From: Micromonospora sp. WMMD812
GTDB taxonomy: Bacteria; Actinomycetota; Actinomycetes; Mycobacteriales; Micromonosporaceae
Assembly: GCF_027497215.1 (NCBI RefSeq)
Contig: NZ_CP114904.1
Location: 3,370,001 to 3,434,000 of the forward strand
DNA length: 64,000 nucleotides
Reading direction: 5' to 3'
The notes beneath the pieces are model-generated. The model was not told where the DNA came from and did no database searches. It saw only the letters and a list, made by a program, of their open reading frames with translations. Of this stretch, positions 1 to 11,301 are shown one piece after another. Every line of letters starts with the position of its first letter. The stretch's first letter is position 1. A program made the translations under genes and the position numbers.

Positions 1-843
1 TCCGTGGACGGCCGGCCGCTGGTCGGCCCGCAGCTGCGCTTCGGCGACGGGGACGCCGTGCGGTGGGCCGACCGGGCGGACGCGTTCCACCCGGCCGGCG
101 CGCACGCCCGCGTGGGTGCGGCGGTGCACTCCGTGCGGGCCGTACCCGCCGAGCAGCTCAGCACGGTGGCGCGGTGGGCCCGGGACCGCGACGCGCCGCT
201 GCACGTGCACCTGTCCGAGCAGCCCGCGGAGAACGACGCCTGCCGGGCGACGCACGGCTGCACCCCCACCCGGCTGCTCGCCGACCGCGAGGTGCTCGGC
301 CCGGCCACCACCGCCGTGCACGCCACCCACCCCACCAGCGCCGACCTGACACTTCTCGGGGACAGCCGCACCGGCGTCTGCCTCTGCCCGACCACGGAAC
401 GGGACCTGGCGGACGGCCTCGGACCGGCCCGCCGGATGGCCGACGCGGGCATCCCGCTCAGTCTGGGCAGCGACAGCAACGCGGTGGTCGACCTCTTCGA
501 GGAGGCCCGGGCGATGGAGCTGGACGAGCGGCTGCGCACCCGCCGGCGCGGCAACTTCACCGGGTCGGACCTGCTCGGCGCGGCGTCGGCCGCCGGCCAC
601 ACCGCGCTCGGCTGGACCGACGCCGGCCGGCTCGCCGCCGGCGCCCGCGCCGACCTGGTCACCGTCGCCTGGGACGGGGTCCGCACGGCCGGGGTGCCCG
701 CGGCGGGGGTGTTCTTCGCGGCGACCGCCGCGGATGTCCGCCACGTGGTGGTGGACGGCCGGACGGTCGTCGCCGACGGCCGGCACCTGAGGGTCGACGT
801 GGCGCGCGACCTGCGCGCCGCGATTGGAGCGGTGACATCGTGA
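1..843 (+). CDS. hutF: Formimidoylglutamate deiminase, 5' end missing
   Basis: Amidohydrolase-family C-terminal portion; the reading frame is open at base 1, so the start lies outside the window. Visible are the metal-site segment [12 protein letters not shown] and the late aspartate segment [19 protein letters not shown], both typical of HutF. The enzyme deiminates N-formimino-L-glutamate to N-formylglutamate and ammonia in the cytoplasm, the fourth step of histidine breakdown in the HutF/HutG route. Its stop overlaps the hutI GTG by four bases, so the two are almost certainly co-translated. About 280 residues of a usual 450 are present. The neighbours make HutF far more likely than another amidohydrolase. 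Confidence 0.9.
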   Translation, partial: SVDGRPLVGPQLRFGDGDAVRWADRADAFHPAGAHARVGAAVHSVRAVPAEQLSTVARWARDRDAPLHVHLSEQPAENDACRATHGCTPTRLLADREVLGPATTAVHATHPTSADLTLLGDSRTGVCLCPTTERDLADGLGPARRMADAGIPLSLGSDSNAVVDLFEEARAMELDERLRTRRRGNFTGSDLLGAASAAGHTALGWTDAGRLAAGARADLVTVAWDGVRTAGVPAAGVFFAATAADVRHVVVDGRTVVADGRHLRVDVARDLRAAIGAVTS

Positions 844-2036
844 GTCTGCTGGTCGACAACATCGGCGAACTGGTCACCAACGTGTCCGGTGCCGGCGAGG
901 GTGGTCCGCTGGGCCTGCGCCGGCGGGTCGCGGTGCTGGTGGAGGCCGGCGAGGTGGCCTGGATCGGCCCGTCGCGGGACGCGCCGGCCGCCGACCGGCG
1001 GATCGACGCCGAGGGCGCCGCGGTCCTCCCCGGCTTCGTGGACAGCCATGCCCACCTGGTCTTCGCCGGCGACCGCGCCGCCGAGTTCGCCGCCCGGATG
1101 GCCGGACAGCCGTACACCGGCGGTGGCATCCGCACCACGGTCGGCGCCACCCGCGCCGCCACGGACGACGAGCTGCGCGCCACCGTGCGCCGGCTGCGCG
1201 GCGAGGCGCTGCGGCAGGGCACCACCACCATCGAGATCAAGAGCGGGTACGGGCTCACCGTCGCCGACGAGGCCCGCTCGCTGCGGATCGCCGCCGAGGT
1301 CACCACCGAGACCACCTTCCTCGGCGCGCACGTCGTCCCGCCCGAGTACGCCGACCGCCCCGACGACTACGTCGGCCTGGTCTGCGGGCCGATGCTGGCC
1401 GCCGCGGCGCCGTACGCGCGCTGGGTCGACGTGTTCTGCGAGCGGGGCGCGTTCGACGTCGACCACGCGCGGGCGATCCTCGCCTGCGGCCAGGCGGCCG
1501 GGCTGGGCGTCCGGGTGCACGCCAACCAGCTCGGCCCCGGCCCGGGCGTCCAACTCGGGGTGGAGCTGGGCGCGGCCAGCGTCGACCACTGCACCCACCT
1601 CAGCGACGCCGACGTCGACGCGCTGGCGTCCACGACGATGGACTGGCTCTCCGGGCCGGAATCGACCACCGTCGCCACCCTGTTGCCGGGCGCCGAGTTC
1701 TCCACCCGGTCGCCGTATCCAGACGCGCGTCGGCTGCTCGACGCCGGCGTCACCGTGGCGCTGGCCACGGACTGCAACCCCGGCTCGTCGTACACCTCGT
1801 CGATGCCGTTCTGTATCGCCCTGGCCGTCCGCGAGATGCGGATGACCCCGGCGGAGGCGGTCTGGGCCGCCACCGCCGGCGGCGCGCGGGCGCTGCGCCG
1901 CGACGACATCGGGGTGCTGCGCCCCGGGGCCCGGGCCGACCTGATCGTCCTCGACGCCCCGTCCCACCTGCACCTGGCCTACCGGCCCGGTGTGCCACTG
2001 ATCCGCCAGGTCCTGCATAACGGAGTAGTGCAATGA
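840..2036 (+). CDS. hutI: Imidazolonepropionase
   Basis: A 398-residue amidohydrolase that opens the ring of 4-imidazolone-5-propanoate to give N-formimino-L-glutamate, the substrate of the upstream hutF product. The metal-binding pair is seen at H70 and H72 in [11 protein letters not shown]; later segments [17 protein letters not shown] and [15 protein letters not shown] are family hallmarks. I chose GTG at 840 because it forms a GTGA overlap with the hutF stop; the reading frame stays open far upstream but only as an antisense-like shadow of hutF. Length and motif order are normal. The end overlaps the hutH ATG (ATGA). Confidence 0.95.
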   Translation: MSLLVDNIGELVTNVSGAGEGGPLGLRRRVAVLVEAGEVAWIGPSRDAPAADRRIDAEGAAVLPGFVDSHAHLVFAGDRAAEFAARMAGQPYTGGGIRTTVGATRAATDDELRATVRRLRGEALRQGTTTIEIKSGYGLTVADEARSLRIAAEVTTETTFLGAHVVPPEYADRPDDYVGLVCGPMLAAAAPYARWVDVFCERGAFDVDHARAILACGQAAGLGVRVHANQLGPGPGVQLGVELGAASVDHCTHLSDADVDALASTTMDWLSGPESTTVATLLPGAEFSTRSPYPDARRLLDAGVTVALATDCNPGSSYTSSMPFCIALAVREMRMTPAEAVWAATAGGARALRRDDIGVLRPGARADLIVLDAPSHLHLAYRPGVPLIRQVLHNGVVQ

Positions 2037-3568
2037 GCGTCACCATCCTGCCCAGCGGGATCTCCCCCGCCGACGTGCTCGCCGTCGCCCGCGGCACCGC
2101 CAAGGTCGTGCTCGACCCGGCCGCGGTGGACGCCATGGCGACGAGCCGGGCGATCGTCGACGGCATCGAGGCCGCCGGCCGCCCGGTCTACGGCGTCTCC
2201 ACCGGCTTCGGCGCCCTCGCCAACACGTTCGTCGCGCCGGAGCGCCGCGCCGAGCTGCAGCACGCGCTGATCCGGTCGCACGCCGCCGGGGTAGGCGCGC
2301 CGATGCCCCGCGAGGTGGTCCGGGCGATGATGCTGCTGCGGGTCCGCTCGCTGGCGCTCGGCCGCTCCGGGGTCCGGCCGCTGGTCGCCGAGGCCCTGGT
2401 CGACCTGCTCAACCACGAGATCACCCCGTGGGTGCCGGAGCACGGCTCGCTCGGCGCGTCCGGTGACCTGGCGCCGCTGGCGCACTGCGCCCTGGTGCTG
2501 CTCGGCGAGGGCTGGGTGCTCGGCCCGGCCGGCGAGCGCATCGAGGCGGCCGACGCGTTGCGTCGCGTCGGGTTGAAGCCGATCGAGCTGGCCGCCAAGG
2601 AGGGGCTGGCGCTGATCAACGGCACCGACGGCATGCTGGGCATGCTGCTGCTCGCGCTGCAGGACGCCGCCCACCTGTTCGCCATGGCCGACGTGACCGC
2701 CGCGCTGGCCATCGAGGCGATGCTCGGCTCAGAACGGCCGTTCCTGCCCGAGCTGCACGCCATCCGGCCGCACCCGGGACAGGCCACCTCGGCATCGAAC
2801 ATCCACCGCCTGCTGCAGGACTCGCGGGTGATGGACTCGCACCGCGACGACCTGGCGCACGCCGTGCAGGACGCGTACTCGATGCGCTGCGCGCCGCAGG
2901 TCGCCGGCGCGGCCCGGGACACGCTGGAGTTCGCCCGGACGGTGGCGTCCCGCGAGCTGGTCTCGGTGGTGGACAACCCGGTGGTGCTGCCGGACGGCCG
3001 GGTCGAGTCGACGGGCAACTTCCACGGCGCGCCGCTCGGTTTCGCCGCCGACTTCCTGGCCATCGCCGCCGCCGAGGTGGGGGCGATCGCCGAGCGGCGG
3101 GTGGACCGGCTGCTGGACGTCACCCGGTCCCGGGACCTGCCGGCATTCCTCTCCCCCGACGCCGGGGTCAACTCCGGGCTGATGATCGCCCAGTACACCG
3201 CAGCCGGGATCGTCGCGGAGAACCGCCGGCTCGCCGCGCCCGCCTCGGTGGACTCGCTGCCCACCAGCGGCATGCAGGAGGACCACGTCTCGATGGGCTG
3301 GGCGGCGACGAAGAAGCTGCGTACGGTGCTGGACAACCTGACGAGCGTGCTCGCGGTCGAGCTGCTGGCCGCGGTGCGCGGCCTGCAGCTGCGCGCCCCG
3401 CTGACCCCGTCGCCGGCCGGCCGGGCCGCGGTCGCGGCCCTCGGCGGGATCGCCGGCGAGCCGGGCCCGGACGTCTACCTCGCGCCGCTGATGGAGGCGG
3501 CCCGGGAGGTGCTGCGCGGCCCCGACCTGCGCACCGCGATCGAGCGGGAGATCGGCCCGCTCGGCTGA
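2033..3568 (+). CDS. hutH: Histidine ammonia-lyase
   Basis: A 511-residue lyase of the aromatic amino acid ammonia-lyase family, converting L-histidine to urocanate and ammonia, the first step of histidine use. The MIO prosthetic group would form from A142-S143-G144 ([14 protein letters not shown]), and the catalytic tyrosine is Y53 in [10 protein letters not shown]. Its start overlaps the hutI stop by four bases, so hutF-hutI-hutH behave as one coupled transcript, closed by the hairpin just downstream. Urocanase (hutU) is not in the window and may lie upstream of base 1. No operator can be judged because the operon promoter is outside. Confidence 0.97.
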   Translation: MSVTILPSGISPADVLAVARGTAKVVLDPAAVDAMATSRAIVDGIEAAGRPVYGVSTGFGALANTFVAPERRAELQHALIRSHAAGVGAPMPREVVRAMMLLRVRSLALGRSGVRPLVAEALVDLLNHEITPWVPEHGSLGASGDLAPLAHCALVLLGEGWVLGPAGERIEAADALRRVGLKPIELAAKEGLALINGTDGMLGMLLLALQDAAHLFAMADVTAALAIEAMLGSERPFLPELHAIRPHPGQATSASNIHRLLQDSRVMDSHRDDLAHAVQDAYSMRCAPQVAGAARDTLEFARTVASRELVSVVDNPVVLPDGRVESTGNFHGAPLGFAADFLAIAAAEVGAIAERRVDRLLDVTRSRDLPAFLSPDAGVNSGLMIAQYTAAGIVAENRRLAAPASVDSLPTSGMQEDHVSMGWAATKKLRTVLDNLTSVLAVELLAAVRGLQLRAPLTPSPAGRAAVAALGGIAGEPGPDVYLAPLMEAAREVLRGPDLRTAIEREIGPLG

Positions 3569-3587
3569 CCCACCCGCTTCCGTGGAA

Positions 3588-3623
3588 AAGGAGCGGCCGT
3601 CCCGCAGGGGACGGCCGCTCCTT
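3588..3623. terminator. Bidirectional terminator between hutH and rdgB
   Basis: A perfect 16-bp inverted repeat (arms 3588-3603 and 3608-3623, loop GCAG). It starts AAGGAG and ends CTCCTT, sits 20 bases after the hutH stop and 20 before the rdgB stop, and so can end both convergent transcripts. Confidence 0.85.
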
Positions 3624-3643
3624 CGCGTGGACGCGCGGGTGGA

Positions 3644-4261
3644 TCAGGCGGCGGGCGGCAGGACCTTGGCGACCAGCTTGGCCAGCTCACGCAGCGCCTT
3701 GCCGCGGTGGCTGACCGCGTCCTTCTCCTCCGGCGTCAGCTCGGCGTTGGTCCGGGTCTGCCCGTCGCCGAGGAAGATCGGGTCGTAGCCGAAGCCGCCG
3801 TCGCCGCGCGGGCCGCGCAGCAGCCGGCCGGACTGCCGCCCGTCCACCAGGTGCTCCTTGCCACCGGGCAGCACCAGGGCGACCGTGCAGACGAACGAGG
3901 CACCCCGGTTGTCATCCGGCAGGTCGGCGATCTGGTCCAGCACCAGCTGGAAGTTGGCCTGGTCGTCGCCGTGCCGCCCGGCCCACCGGGCGCTGAACAC
4001 GCCGGGCATGCCGTTCAGCGCGTCGACGGCCAGCCCGGAGTCGTCGGCGATCGTCGGCAGGCCGGTGCGGCGGAACCCCTCGCGCGCCTTGATCAGCGCG
4101 TTCTCCCCGAAGGTGAGGCCGGTCTCCGGCAGCTCCGGGTACTCCTCGACGTCGTCTAGGCCGAGCAGGGCGATCCGGTGCGCGCCGAGCGCGCCGTCCA
4201 GGATGCGCTGGAGCTCCACCAGCTTCTTGCGGTTCCGGGTGGCGAGCAGCACCTTGTTCAT
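3644..4261 (-). CDS. rdgB: RdgB/HAM1 non-canonical purine NTP pyrophosphatase
   Basis: A 205-residue Maf/HAM1-fold enzyme that hydrolyses dITP, XTP and related deaminated purine nucleotides to monophosphates, keeping them out of DNA and RNA. The N-terminal nucleotide-binding stretch [13 protein letters not shown], the central [24 protein letters not shown] region (positions near 72-95) and the late SHRGKAL motif are all present. Its ATG overlaps the end of rph by four bases, giving a coupled rph-rdgB pair as in mycobacteria (Rv1340-Rv1341). Length and domain are normal. Confidence 0.95.
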   Translation of the reverse strand: MNKVLLATRNRKKLVELQRILDGALGAHRIALLGLDDVEEYPELPETGLTFGENALIKAREGFRRTGLPTIADDSGLAVDALNGMPGVFSARWAGRHGDDQANFQLVLDQIADLPDDNRGASFVCTVALVLPGGKEHLVDGRQSGRLLRGPRGDGGFGYDPIFLGDGQTRTNAELTPEEKDAVSHRGKALRELAKLVAKVLPPAA

Positions 4262-4983
4262 GAGAGCGCCTTCCGCTGGGCTTCGGCCAGGTCCGCGCAG
4301 CCCAGGACGCCGAGGTCGAGCAGGGCGTCGAGCTGCTCGCGGGCGAACACGCCCGCCTCACCGGTGCCCTGCACCTCGACGAACTCGCCCGTCCCGGTGC
4401 AGACCACGTTCATGTCGACCTCGGCGGCCACGTCCTCTTCGTAGCAGAGGTCCAGTCGCGGCTCGCCCGCGATGACGCCGACGCTCACCGCGGCCACCGA
4501 CCGGTGCATCACCGCCTCCGGCTTACCGGCCAGCGCCTTGCGCTGCGCCAGCCAGGTCACCGCGTCGTACAGCGCCACGTAGGCGCCGGTGATGGCGGCG
4601 GTCCGGGTGCCGCCGTCGGCCTGCAGCACGTCGCAGTCGAGCACGATCGAGTTCTCGCCGAGCGCCTTGAGGTCGACGCAGGCGCGCAGGCTGCGGCCGA
4701 TCAGCCGGGAGATCTCGTGCGTACGCCCGCCGACGCGCCCCTTGACGCTCTCCCGGTCGGAGCGGGTGTTGGTGGCGCGGGGCAGCATCGCGTACTCGGC
4801 GGTGACCCAGCCGAGGCCGGAGCCCTTGCGCCAGCGGGGCACCCCCTCGGTCACGCTCGCCGTGCAGAGCACCCGGGTCGCGCCGAACTCGACGAGCACC
4901 GAGCCCTCCGGATGGGTGCTCCAGCCCCGGGTCAGGGTCACCGGTCGGAGTTGGTCGGGCCCTCGCCCGTCGGGTCGTGCCAT
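4258..4983 (-). CDS. rph: Ribonuclease PH
   Basis: A 241-residue phosphorolytic 3'-5' exoribonuclease that trims tRNA 3' ends. The family opening [13 protein letters not shown] is at residues 3-15, followed by [18 protein letters not shown] and the phosphate-site region [26 protein letters not shown]. The full RNase PH core and its C-terminal domain are present. It is followed by rdgB with a four-base overlap. Upstream lie the two glycosyltransferases on the same strand, separated by about 60 bases, so rph may have its own promoter or be read through from them. Confidence 0.96.
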   Translation of the reverse strand: MARPDGRGPDQLRPVTLTRGWSTHPEGSVLVEFGATRVLCTASVTEGVPRWRKGSGLGWVTAEYAMLPRATNTRSDRESVKGRVGGRTHEISRLIGRSLRACVDLKALGENSIVLDCDVLQADGGTRTAAITGAYVALYDAVTWLAQRKALAGKPEAVMHRSVAAVSVGVIAGEPRLDLCYEEDVAAEVDMNVVCTGTGEFVEVQGTGEAGVFAREQLDALLDLGVLGCADLAEAQRKALS

Positions 4984-5045
4984 GCCTGCACCCTATGCGG
5001 TGGGGTGATCCAACCGCGCCGGGGTGCCCCGACCCGCCGGCGTGG

Positions 5046-6203
5046 TCAGGTCGTCGCGGACGGCCGTACCGGGTCGGCGTCGTGCACCCGGAGGAACCCG
5101 GCCACCGCCGCGGGCCAGCCGAACTCCTCCGCGCGCGCCCGGGCCGCCCGACGTCGCTCCGCCTCCGGTCGCGCGACCAGCCGGGTCACCGCCGCGGCGA
5201 TGGCGGCTCCCGAGCCGTACGCGGCCAACCCGGCCGAGCCGACCACCTCGGGCAGCGCGCTGGCGGCGTTGACGACCACGGGCGTGCCGCTGGCCAGCGC
5301 CTCCAGGCCGGCCAGGCCGAAGGTCTCCACCGGGCCCGGCGCGAGCACCACGTCCGCGCTGGCCAGCAGCGCGGCGACGGTGAGCCGGTCGGGCAGGAAG
5401 CCGGTGAAGGTGACCGGCAGCCCGGCGGCCCGGCGGACCAGCGCGGGCCGCAACGGGCCGTCCCCGGCCATCACCAACACCGCCGGCACGCCCGCCCGGC
5501 GGAGCGCGGCGAGCGCCTCGATGGCCAGCTCCGGCCGCTTCTCCGGGGACAGCCGCGCACAGTGCACCAGCAGCAGCTCGGTGTGGTCGGCGTACCGCTC
5601 GCGCAGTGCCGGGTCGGCCCGGCCCGGTCCGAAGGTGTCGAGGTCGACCCCGAGCGGCACCAGGTCGACGTTGCGCGCGCCGATCCGGTGGAACTCCTCC
5701 GCGGCCCACGTGGTGGTGCAGACGATCCGGTCGTACGCCCGGGCGCTGCCCCGGTTGAACCGGTCGGCGACCGGGCGGCGCAGCCGGTCCGGCACGCCCC
5801 ACTGGCCGAGCAGGCCGGTCAGGGACTCGTGCGAGACCATCACCGAGGGCACGCCGTGGGCCCGCGCCCAGGCGCCGGTCCAGCGCATCGTGAACCGGTC
5901 GTTGACCTCCAGCCGGTCCGGCGCGAGGTCGGTCAGCAGGCGGGCCAGCCGGCGTCGCGCGGTCAGCAGCCGGTAGCCGCCGCTGCGCGGCAGTTCCGGA
6001 CCGGCGAGCGTGATCACCCGTCCCCACGGGTGCCGCTCGTCGCCGTCCCGCCGGCCGGGGATGACCATGACCGGTTCGTGCCCGGCGGCGGCGTAGCCCT
6101 CGCCGAGATGGTGCAGCGCGGTGCGCAGCCCGCCGGAGCGGGGGGTCACGAAGTTGGCGAGGCGGACGATCCGCTGTCCGCCGCCCGGTACGGGTGCGGT
6201 CAC
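5046..6203 (-). CDS. GT4-family glycosyltransferase
   Basis: A 385-residue GT-B glycosyltransferase with an N-terminal acceptor domain (NFVTPRSGGLRTALHHLGEGY, residues 17-37) and a C-terminal nucleotide-sugar domain with the GT4 motifs RLSPEKRPELAIEAL and GPVETFGLAGLEALASGTPVV. The EX7E-like element is ETFGLAGLE. Such proteins often move mannose from GDP-mannose onto phosphatidylinositol mannosides or glycolipids in actinobacteria, but sugar and acceptor cannot be read from the sequence. It overlaps the preceding glycosyltransferase by four bases, so the two likely act on the same glycan. An insert relative to the mycobacterial gene order. Confidence 0.85.
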   Translation of the reverse strand: MTAPVPGGGQRIVRLANFVTPRSGGLRTALHHLGEGYAAAGHEPVMVIPGRRDGDERHPWGRVITLAGPELPRSGGYRLLTARRRLARLLTDLAPDRLEVNDRFTMRWTGAWARAHGVPSVMVSHESLTGLLGQWGVPDRLRRPVADRFNRGSARAYDRIVCTTTWAAEEFHRIGARNVDLVPLGVDLDTFGPGRADPALRERYADHTELLLVHCARLSPEKRPELAIEALAALRRAGVPAVLVMAGDGPLRPALVRRAAGLPVTFTGFLPDRLTVAALLASADVVLAPGPVETFGLAGLEALASGTPVVVNAASALPEVVGSAGLAAYGSGAAIAAAVTRLVARPEAERRRAARARAEEFGWPAAVAGFLRVHDADPVRPSATT

Positions 6204-7345
6204 GACGCGGCGGGGAGGTCGAGGGCGGCGACTCCGGCGCGGACCGCCCGGTAGTGGCCGATCAGCTCGTCGCCGACCGCGGCCCAGCTGCGCCGGTGCA
6301 CGGCGGCCCGGGCCGCCTGCCCGTACGCGATGCGGCGCGCCTCGTCGGCGCCCAGTTCGGCCACCGCCTCGGCCAGCGCGCCCTCGTCCGCCGGAGGCAC
6401 CAGCAGGCCGGTCACCCCGGAGTCCACGAGGTCCATCGGCCCGCCGGCGGCGGGCGCCACCACCGGAACGCCACTGGCCAGCGCCTCCTGCACGGTCTGG
6501 CCGAAGGTCTCGTGCGGGCCGGTGTGCACGAACAGGTCCAGGCTGGCGTAGAGCCGGGCCAGCTCCTCGCCGTGCTGCACGCCGAGGAAGGTCACGTCGG
6601 GCAGCGCCCGCGCCAGCTGGCGGCGGGCCGGGCCGTCGCCGGCCACCACGACCCGGACGCCGGGCAGCCGGGACGTCGCCGCGAGCAGGTCGACGCGCTT
6701 CTCGGGGGCCAGCCGGCCGACGTAGCCGACCAGCAGTTCACCGTTCGGAGCCAGGCGGGCCCGCAGCTCCGCGGACCGCTTCGCCGGCTGGAACCGTTCC
6801 GCGTCCACGCCACGCCCCCACAGCCAGATCCGCTGGATGCCGTTGGCGATCAGGTCGGCGGCGGCGCGGGTGGACGGGGCGAGGGTCCGCCCCGCCGAGT
6901 TGTGGATCTCGCGCAGCCGCCGCCAGGCGGCCGCCTCGCCCCAGCCGACCCGGTAGGCGCGCGCGTACGACGCGACGTCGGTCTGGTAGACGGCCACCGT
7001 CGGCAGGCCGTGCCGCGCGGCGAGCGTGGCGGCCCGGCCGCCGAGGATGAACGGGCTGGCCAGGTGGACCACGTCCGGCGCGTGGGCCAGCAGCTCACCG
7101 GCCAGCCGGGTGGTGGTCGGCACGCCGAGCCGGAAGCCCTGGTAGCGGGGCAGCGGCACGCTGGGGATCCGCACCACCGGGTACGGGAACGCGCCGGTGT
7201 CGTGCCGGGCGGCGCCGGGCGGCGCCGGCGCGATGACGAGCGGGTGGTGGCCCCGGGCGACCAGGTGTTCGGCCGTCCGGACGACGGAGTGCGCGACGCC
7301 GTTCACGTCCGGCGGGAACGACTCGGTCACGATGGCGATCCGCAT
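6200..7345 (-). CDS. GT4 glycosyltransferase, MgtA-like mannosyltransferase
   Basis: A 381-residue GT-B enzyme. The N-terminus MRIAIVTESFPPDVNGV and the following VRTAEHLVARGHHPLVIAP closely follow the MgtA/PimB' pattern of actinobacterial GDP-mannose-dependent alpha-mannosyltransferases that build glucuronosyl-diacylglycerol or lipomannan precursors. C-terminal motifs are GRLAPEKRVDLLA and HETFGQTVQEALASGVPVVAP. I start at ATG 7345; the longer frame adds 21 residues unlike the family. It is first of a coupled pair with the glycosyltransferase below. The family is clear; the exact acceptor is an inference. Confidence 0.85.
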   Translation of the reverse strand: MRIAIVTESFPPDVNGVAHSVVRTAEHLVARGHHPLVIAPAPPGAARHDTGAFPYPVVRIPSVPLPRYQGFRLGVPTTTRLAGELLAHAPDVVHLASPFILGGRAATLAARHGLPTVAVYQTDVASYARAYRVGWGEAAAWRRLREIHNSAGRTLAPSTRAAADLIANGIQRIWLWGRGVDAERFQPAKRSAELRARLAPNGELLVGYVGRLAPEKRVDLLAATSRLPGVRVVVAGDGPARRQLARALPDVTFLGVQHGEELARLYASLDLFVHTGPHETFGQTVQEALASGVPVVAPAAGGPMDLVDSGVTGLLVPPADEGALAEAVAELGADEARRIAYGQAARAAVHRRSWAAVGDELIGHYRAVRAGVAALDLPAAS

Positions 7346-7444
7346 GCCCACACCGTGCGGGTGCCACGGGTGCATCAGACGACCGGCCGCTGACCGGTTG
7401 GCGAACAATGCGGCAAGAGCGGACGCGCACCGCGCCGGGGCGGG

Positions 7445-8188
7445 TCAGACCTCGTAGCTGGCGCCGGCCCGGACCACCTCGAGCGGCCCGGCGTACGCGG
7501 AGGCGGCCGACTCGACGGTGTGCGCCTCGCTGCCCCAGGCCGTCACCAGGTGGGTGAGCAGCAGCCGGCCGGCGCCCGCCTTGGTGGCCGTCTCGCCGGC
7601 CTCCCGGCCGGTCAGGTGCAGGTCCGGCGGGTTCTCCACGCCGTCGAGGTAGCTCGCCTCGCAGAGGAAGACGTCCGCGTCCTGGGCGAGCCGCAGCAGC
7701 GCGTCGCACGGCGCGGTGTCGGACGAGTAGCAGAGCACCCGGCCGCCGTGCTCCAGCCGCACCCCGTACGTCTCGACGGGGTGGTTGACCCGGTCGACGG
7801 TGACGGTGAACGGGCCGATCGGGAAGGTGCCGGGCTGCAGGCCGTAGAACTGGTAGACGTCGTCCATCGTGCCGTCGTCGCCGTACGCGGCGGACAGGCG
7901 GTCCGGCGCGCCGGACGGGGCGTAGACCGGCAGGGCCGGGTAGGGGCCGTCCGGGGCGTACCGGCGGACCACGACGTACGTCACGGCGTCGAGGATGTGG
8001 TCGCAGTGCAGGTGGGTCAGGAGGATCGCGTCCGGGGCGTGCAGACCCGCGTAGCGCTGGAGGCTGGACAGCGAGCCGGAACCGAAGTCGACCAGCAGCC
8101 GGAAACCGTCGGCCTCGACCAGGTAGGCCGAGCAGGGCGACTCCGGTCCGGGGAAACTACCCGCGCAGCCCAGGACGGTCAGTCGCAT
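7445..8188 (-). CDS. Metallo-beta-lactamase fold phosphodiesterase, Rv1339-like
   Basis: A 247-residue metallo-beta-lactamase protein with the dinuclear metal motif THLHCDH (H59, H61, D63, H64), a later SSDTAPCDAL and a terminal LLLTHL. The fold and placement between cysM and rph match Rv1339 of M. tuberculosis, which has been shown to hydrolyse cAMP as an atypical class II phosphodiesterase. Here murI and the rhomboid gene that separate Rv1339 from cysM in mycobacteria are absent. Cytoplasmic: no signal peptide. Assignment as a cyclic-nucleotide phosphodiesterase rests on family and synteny; an RNase Z-like role is less likely. Confidence 0.8.
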   Translation of the reverse strand: MRLTVLGCAGSFPGPESPCSAYLVEADGFRLLVDFGSGSLSSLQRYAGLHAPDAILLTHLHCDHILDAVTYVVVRRYAPDGPYPALPVYAPSGAPDRLSAAYGDDGTMDDVYQFYGLQPGTFPIGPFTVTVDRVNHPVETYGVRLEHGGRVLCYSSDTAPCDALLRLAQDADVFLCEASYLDGVENPPDLHLTGREAGETATKAGAGRLLLTHLVTAWGSEAHTVESAASAYAGPLEVVRAGASYEV

Positions 8189-8408
8189 CGGGTTGTCTCG
8201 CCGTCACGGTGCGTAGTCGCCACGCCGGTCGTCGCTCGGCACATGATCTCCACCGACGCGTACGTCACGCTGCGCAGCCTACGCTGGCGTACGGGAAGGC
8301 AAGAATCATCCACGGGAAGTTGTCACCAACGTGACACCGCGCCCACCGGTCGGGGCGGAGCGCCCCAGGGCCGGCACCCGTCGCGCAGCGTGAGGGCGGA
8401 CACGGAAA

Positions 8409-8438
8409 CGGGCCGGAGCCGCCGACGACTCCGACCCG
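8409..8438 (-). terminator. Probable terminator of the cys operon
   Basis: A 10-bp inverted repeat with one mismatch (arms 8409-8418 and 8429-8438, 10-nt loop), 22 bases after the cysM stop on the minus strand. No U-run follows, as is common in this GC range. The remaining interval up to 8189 should hold the promoter of the phosphodiesterase gene. Confidence 0.45.
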
Positions 8439-8460
8439 TCCGACCGTCCGCCGCTCGGGC

Positions 8461-9757
<1,297 letters not shown>

Positions 9758-9822
9758 GATGTCGTGCTCCTTGTCGGGTGTGCCTCGGTGACGGGACGTG
9801 GACGGGTGTTACGGCCTGGGGA

Positions 9823-10311
9823 TCAGCGGCCGGAACACTCGTAGTCGACCGTCGCGGGGCTCTGCCCGAACATGTAGGACTGGACGGCGTGCGGGTCGAC
9901 CGCCGCGTCCACGATCCGGACCGGTTCCTCGGTCACCACGCCGTCCTGGATCCGGAAGGAGCGGATCTCCTCGGTGTCGGGCTCCCGGGTGGAGACGAGC
10001 AGGTAGTGCGCGCCCGGCTCGCCGGCGAAGGCGACGTCCGTGCGGGACGGGTAGGCCTCGGTCGCGGTGTGCGAGTGGTAGATGACGACGGGCTCCTCGT
10101 CCCGGTCGTCCATCTCGCGCCACACCCGTAGCTGTTCCATCGAGTCGAACTCGTAGAACGTCATCGACCGGGCGGCGTTGTCCATCGGGATGTGCCGGGT
10201 CGGGGCGTCGCTGCCGGCGGGGCCGGCGACCACGCCGCACGCCTCGTCCGGGTGGTCCCGGCGGGCGTGGGCCACGATCGCGTCGACGATCGACCGGTCG
10301 ATGCTCAGCAC
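9823..10311 (-). CDS. mec: JAMM/Mov34 metalloprotease Mec
   Basis: A 162-residue JAMM zinc isopeptidase. The zinc and catalytic residues are all visible: E23 (HPDEACG), then H79, H81, S89 and D92 in YHSHTATEAYPSRTD. Mycobacterial Mec releases cysteine from the CysO-cysteine adduct. Here it starts the mec-cysO-cysM unit; 65 bases separate it from cysO. Because this CysO carries residues beyond its diglycine, Mec could have a second task as processing protease, which is inference. Normal length; no export signal. Confidence 0.93.
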   Translation of the reverse strand: MLSIDRSIVDAIVAHARRDHPDEACGVVAGPAGSDAPTRHIPMDNAARSMTFYEFDSMEQLRVWREMDDRDEEPVVIYHSHTATEAYPSRTDVAFAGEPGAHYLLVSTREPDTEEIRSFRIQDGVVTEEPVRIVDAAVDPHAVQSYMFGQSPATVDYECSGR

Positions 10312-10359
10312 GCGCTCCAGCCTAACGCCTGGCGGGCTGAGCTGGCGAAGTGGCCGCGG

Positions 10360-10866
10360 TCACGCCTCGTCGATCAGGGCGTTGAGCAGCGACTCCTGGA
10401 GATAGCCGAGATATGCGTAGACCGACAGTTGGAACACCCGGCTGGAGGTCGGGTCCTCGGCCACCGCGTCGTCCAGCTCCTCGCCGAGGTCGGTGCCGTC
10501 CTTGATCTCCAGCCGCACGCCCATCGCGAGCCGGGCATCGTTCAGCGCCCGCAGCCACGCCTCGGCGGCCTCGGCGTCCAGCCGCACCTCGCCGCCGGCC
10601 TCGTCCGGCAGCGCGGCCAGGATGGCGCCGGCCTGGTCGATCTTCGCGGTCTTGAGGTCGCCCTCGGTGTAACGGCGGAACTCGGCGGCGCCGGTCGGGT
10701 CGTCCGGGTAGACCTCGGGAAAGAGCCGGCCGACCACCGGGTCGGAGTGGTCGAACCCGTCGGTGAGCAGGCCGACCACCTCTCCGGCGACCTTACGCAG
10801 CACCCGCGCCTCGTCGACGGCGAACGTGGCGACGTAGCGGGCGCCCTGGCGGCGGAACATGCTCAC
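10360..10866 (-). CDS. DUF2017 family protein
   Basis: A 168-residue soluble protein of the actinobacterial DUF2017 family (Rv1332-like), found next to clpS across the phylum; function unknown. Features are an [11 protein letters not shown] opening, a hydrophilic middle and a C-terminal helix [23 protein letters not shown]. The GTG at 10866 makes a GTGA overlap with the clpS stop; an ATG two codons later (10860) is an alternative start. Translational coupling with clpS suggests a role linked to ClpS/ClpC-dependent proteolysis, but nothing in the sequence proves that. Confidence 0.85.
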   Translation of the reverse strand: MSMFRRQGARYVATFAVDEARVLRKVAGEVVGLLTDGFDHSDPVVGRLFPEVYPDDPTGAAEFRRYTEGDLKTAKIDQAGAILAALPDEAGGEVRLDAEAAEAWLRALNDARLAMGVRLEIKDGTDLGEELDDAVAEDPTSSRVFQLSVYAYLGYLQESLLNALIDEA

Positions 10867-11153
10867 GAGCGGTCCACCGTCGCCCACAGGCCGTACGCGT
10901 GCAGCTGCGACGCGTCGTGCTCCATCCGCTCCCGGGCGCCGGTGGACACAACGGCGCGGCCCTTGTGGTGCACGTCGAGCATCAGCTTCTCGGCCTTCTC
11001 CCGGCTGTAGCCGAAGAGCTTCTGGAAGACCCAGGTCACATACGTCATCAGGTTGACCGGATCGTCCCACACGATCGTCACCCATTGCCGGTCCGAGACC
11101 GGCACCTCTTCGGTGGCCGGCGTCTCGACCGGTGCAACCTGCGGAGCCGCCAT
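10863..11153 (-). CDS. clpS: ATP-dependent Clp protease adaptor ClpS
   Basis: A 96-residue adaptor that binds N-degron substrates and delivers them to ClpC/ClpA-ClpP. The core [20 protein letters not shown], followed by [20 protein letters not shown] and a C-terminal HAYGLWATV, is classic ClpS, including the D-D-P/N residues that bind the N-terminal residue and the M of LMTYV. ATG at 11153 gives the family length; a second ATG at 11162 would add three residues. The gene is followed by DUF2017 with a GTGA overlap. Upstream, 11154-11301 is GC-rich and should hold its promoter. Confidence 0.93.
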   Translation of the reverse strand: MAAPQVAPVETPATEEVPVSDRQWVTIVWDDPVNLMTYVTWVFQKLFGYSREKAEKLMLDVHHKGRAVVSTGARERMEHDASQLHAYGLWATVDRS

Positions 11154-11301
11154 GCCCCCCATCGTGCCACCGGTTTCCGGGAACCGAGGAACCGGAACGC
11201 CGTCCGCGCCCGGATCGCGGCCGGCGGGCGGCCCGGACCCGCCGGGACCGCGCCCGAGGGGTGGGCGGGCGGGCCCGGCGGGTCGGGCGGCGGGGGCGCC
11301 C

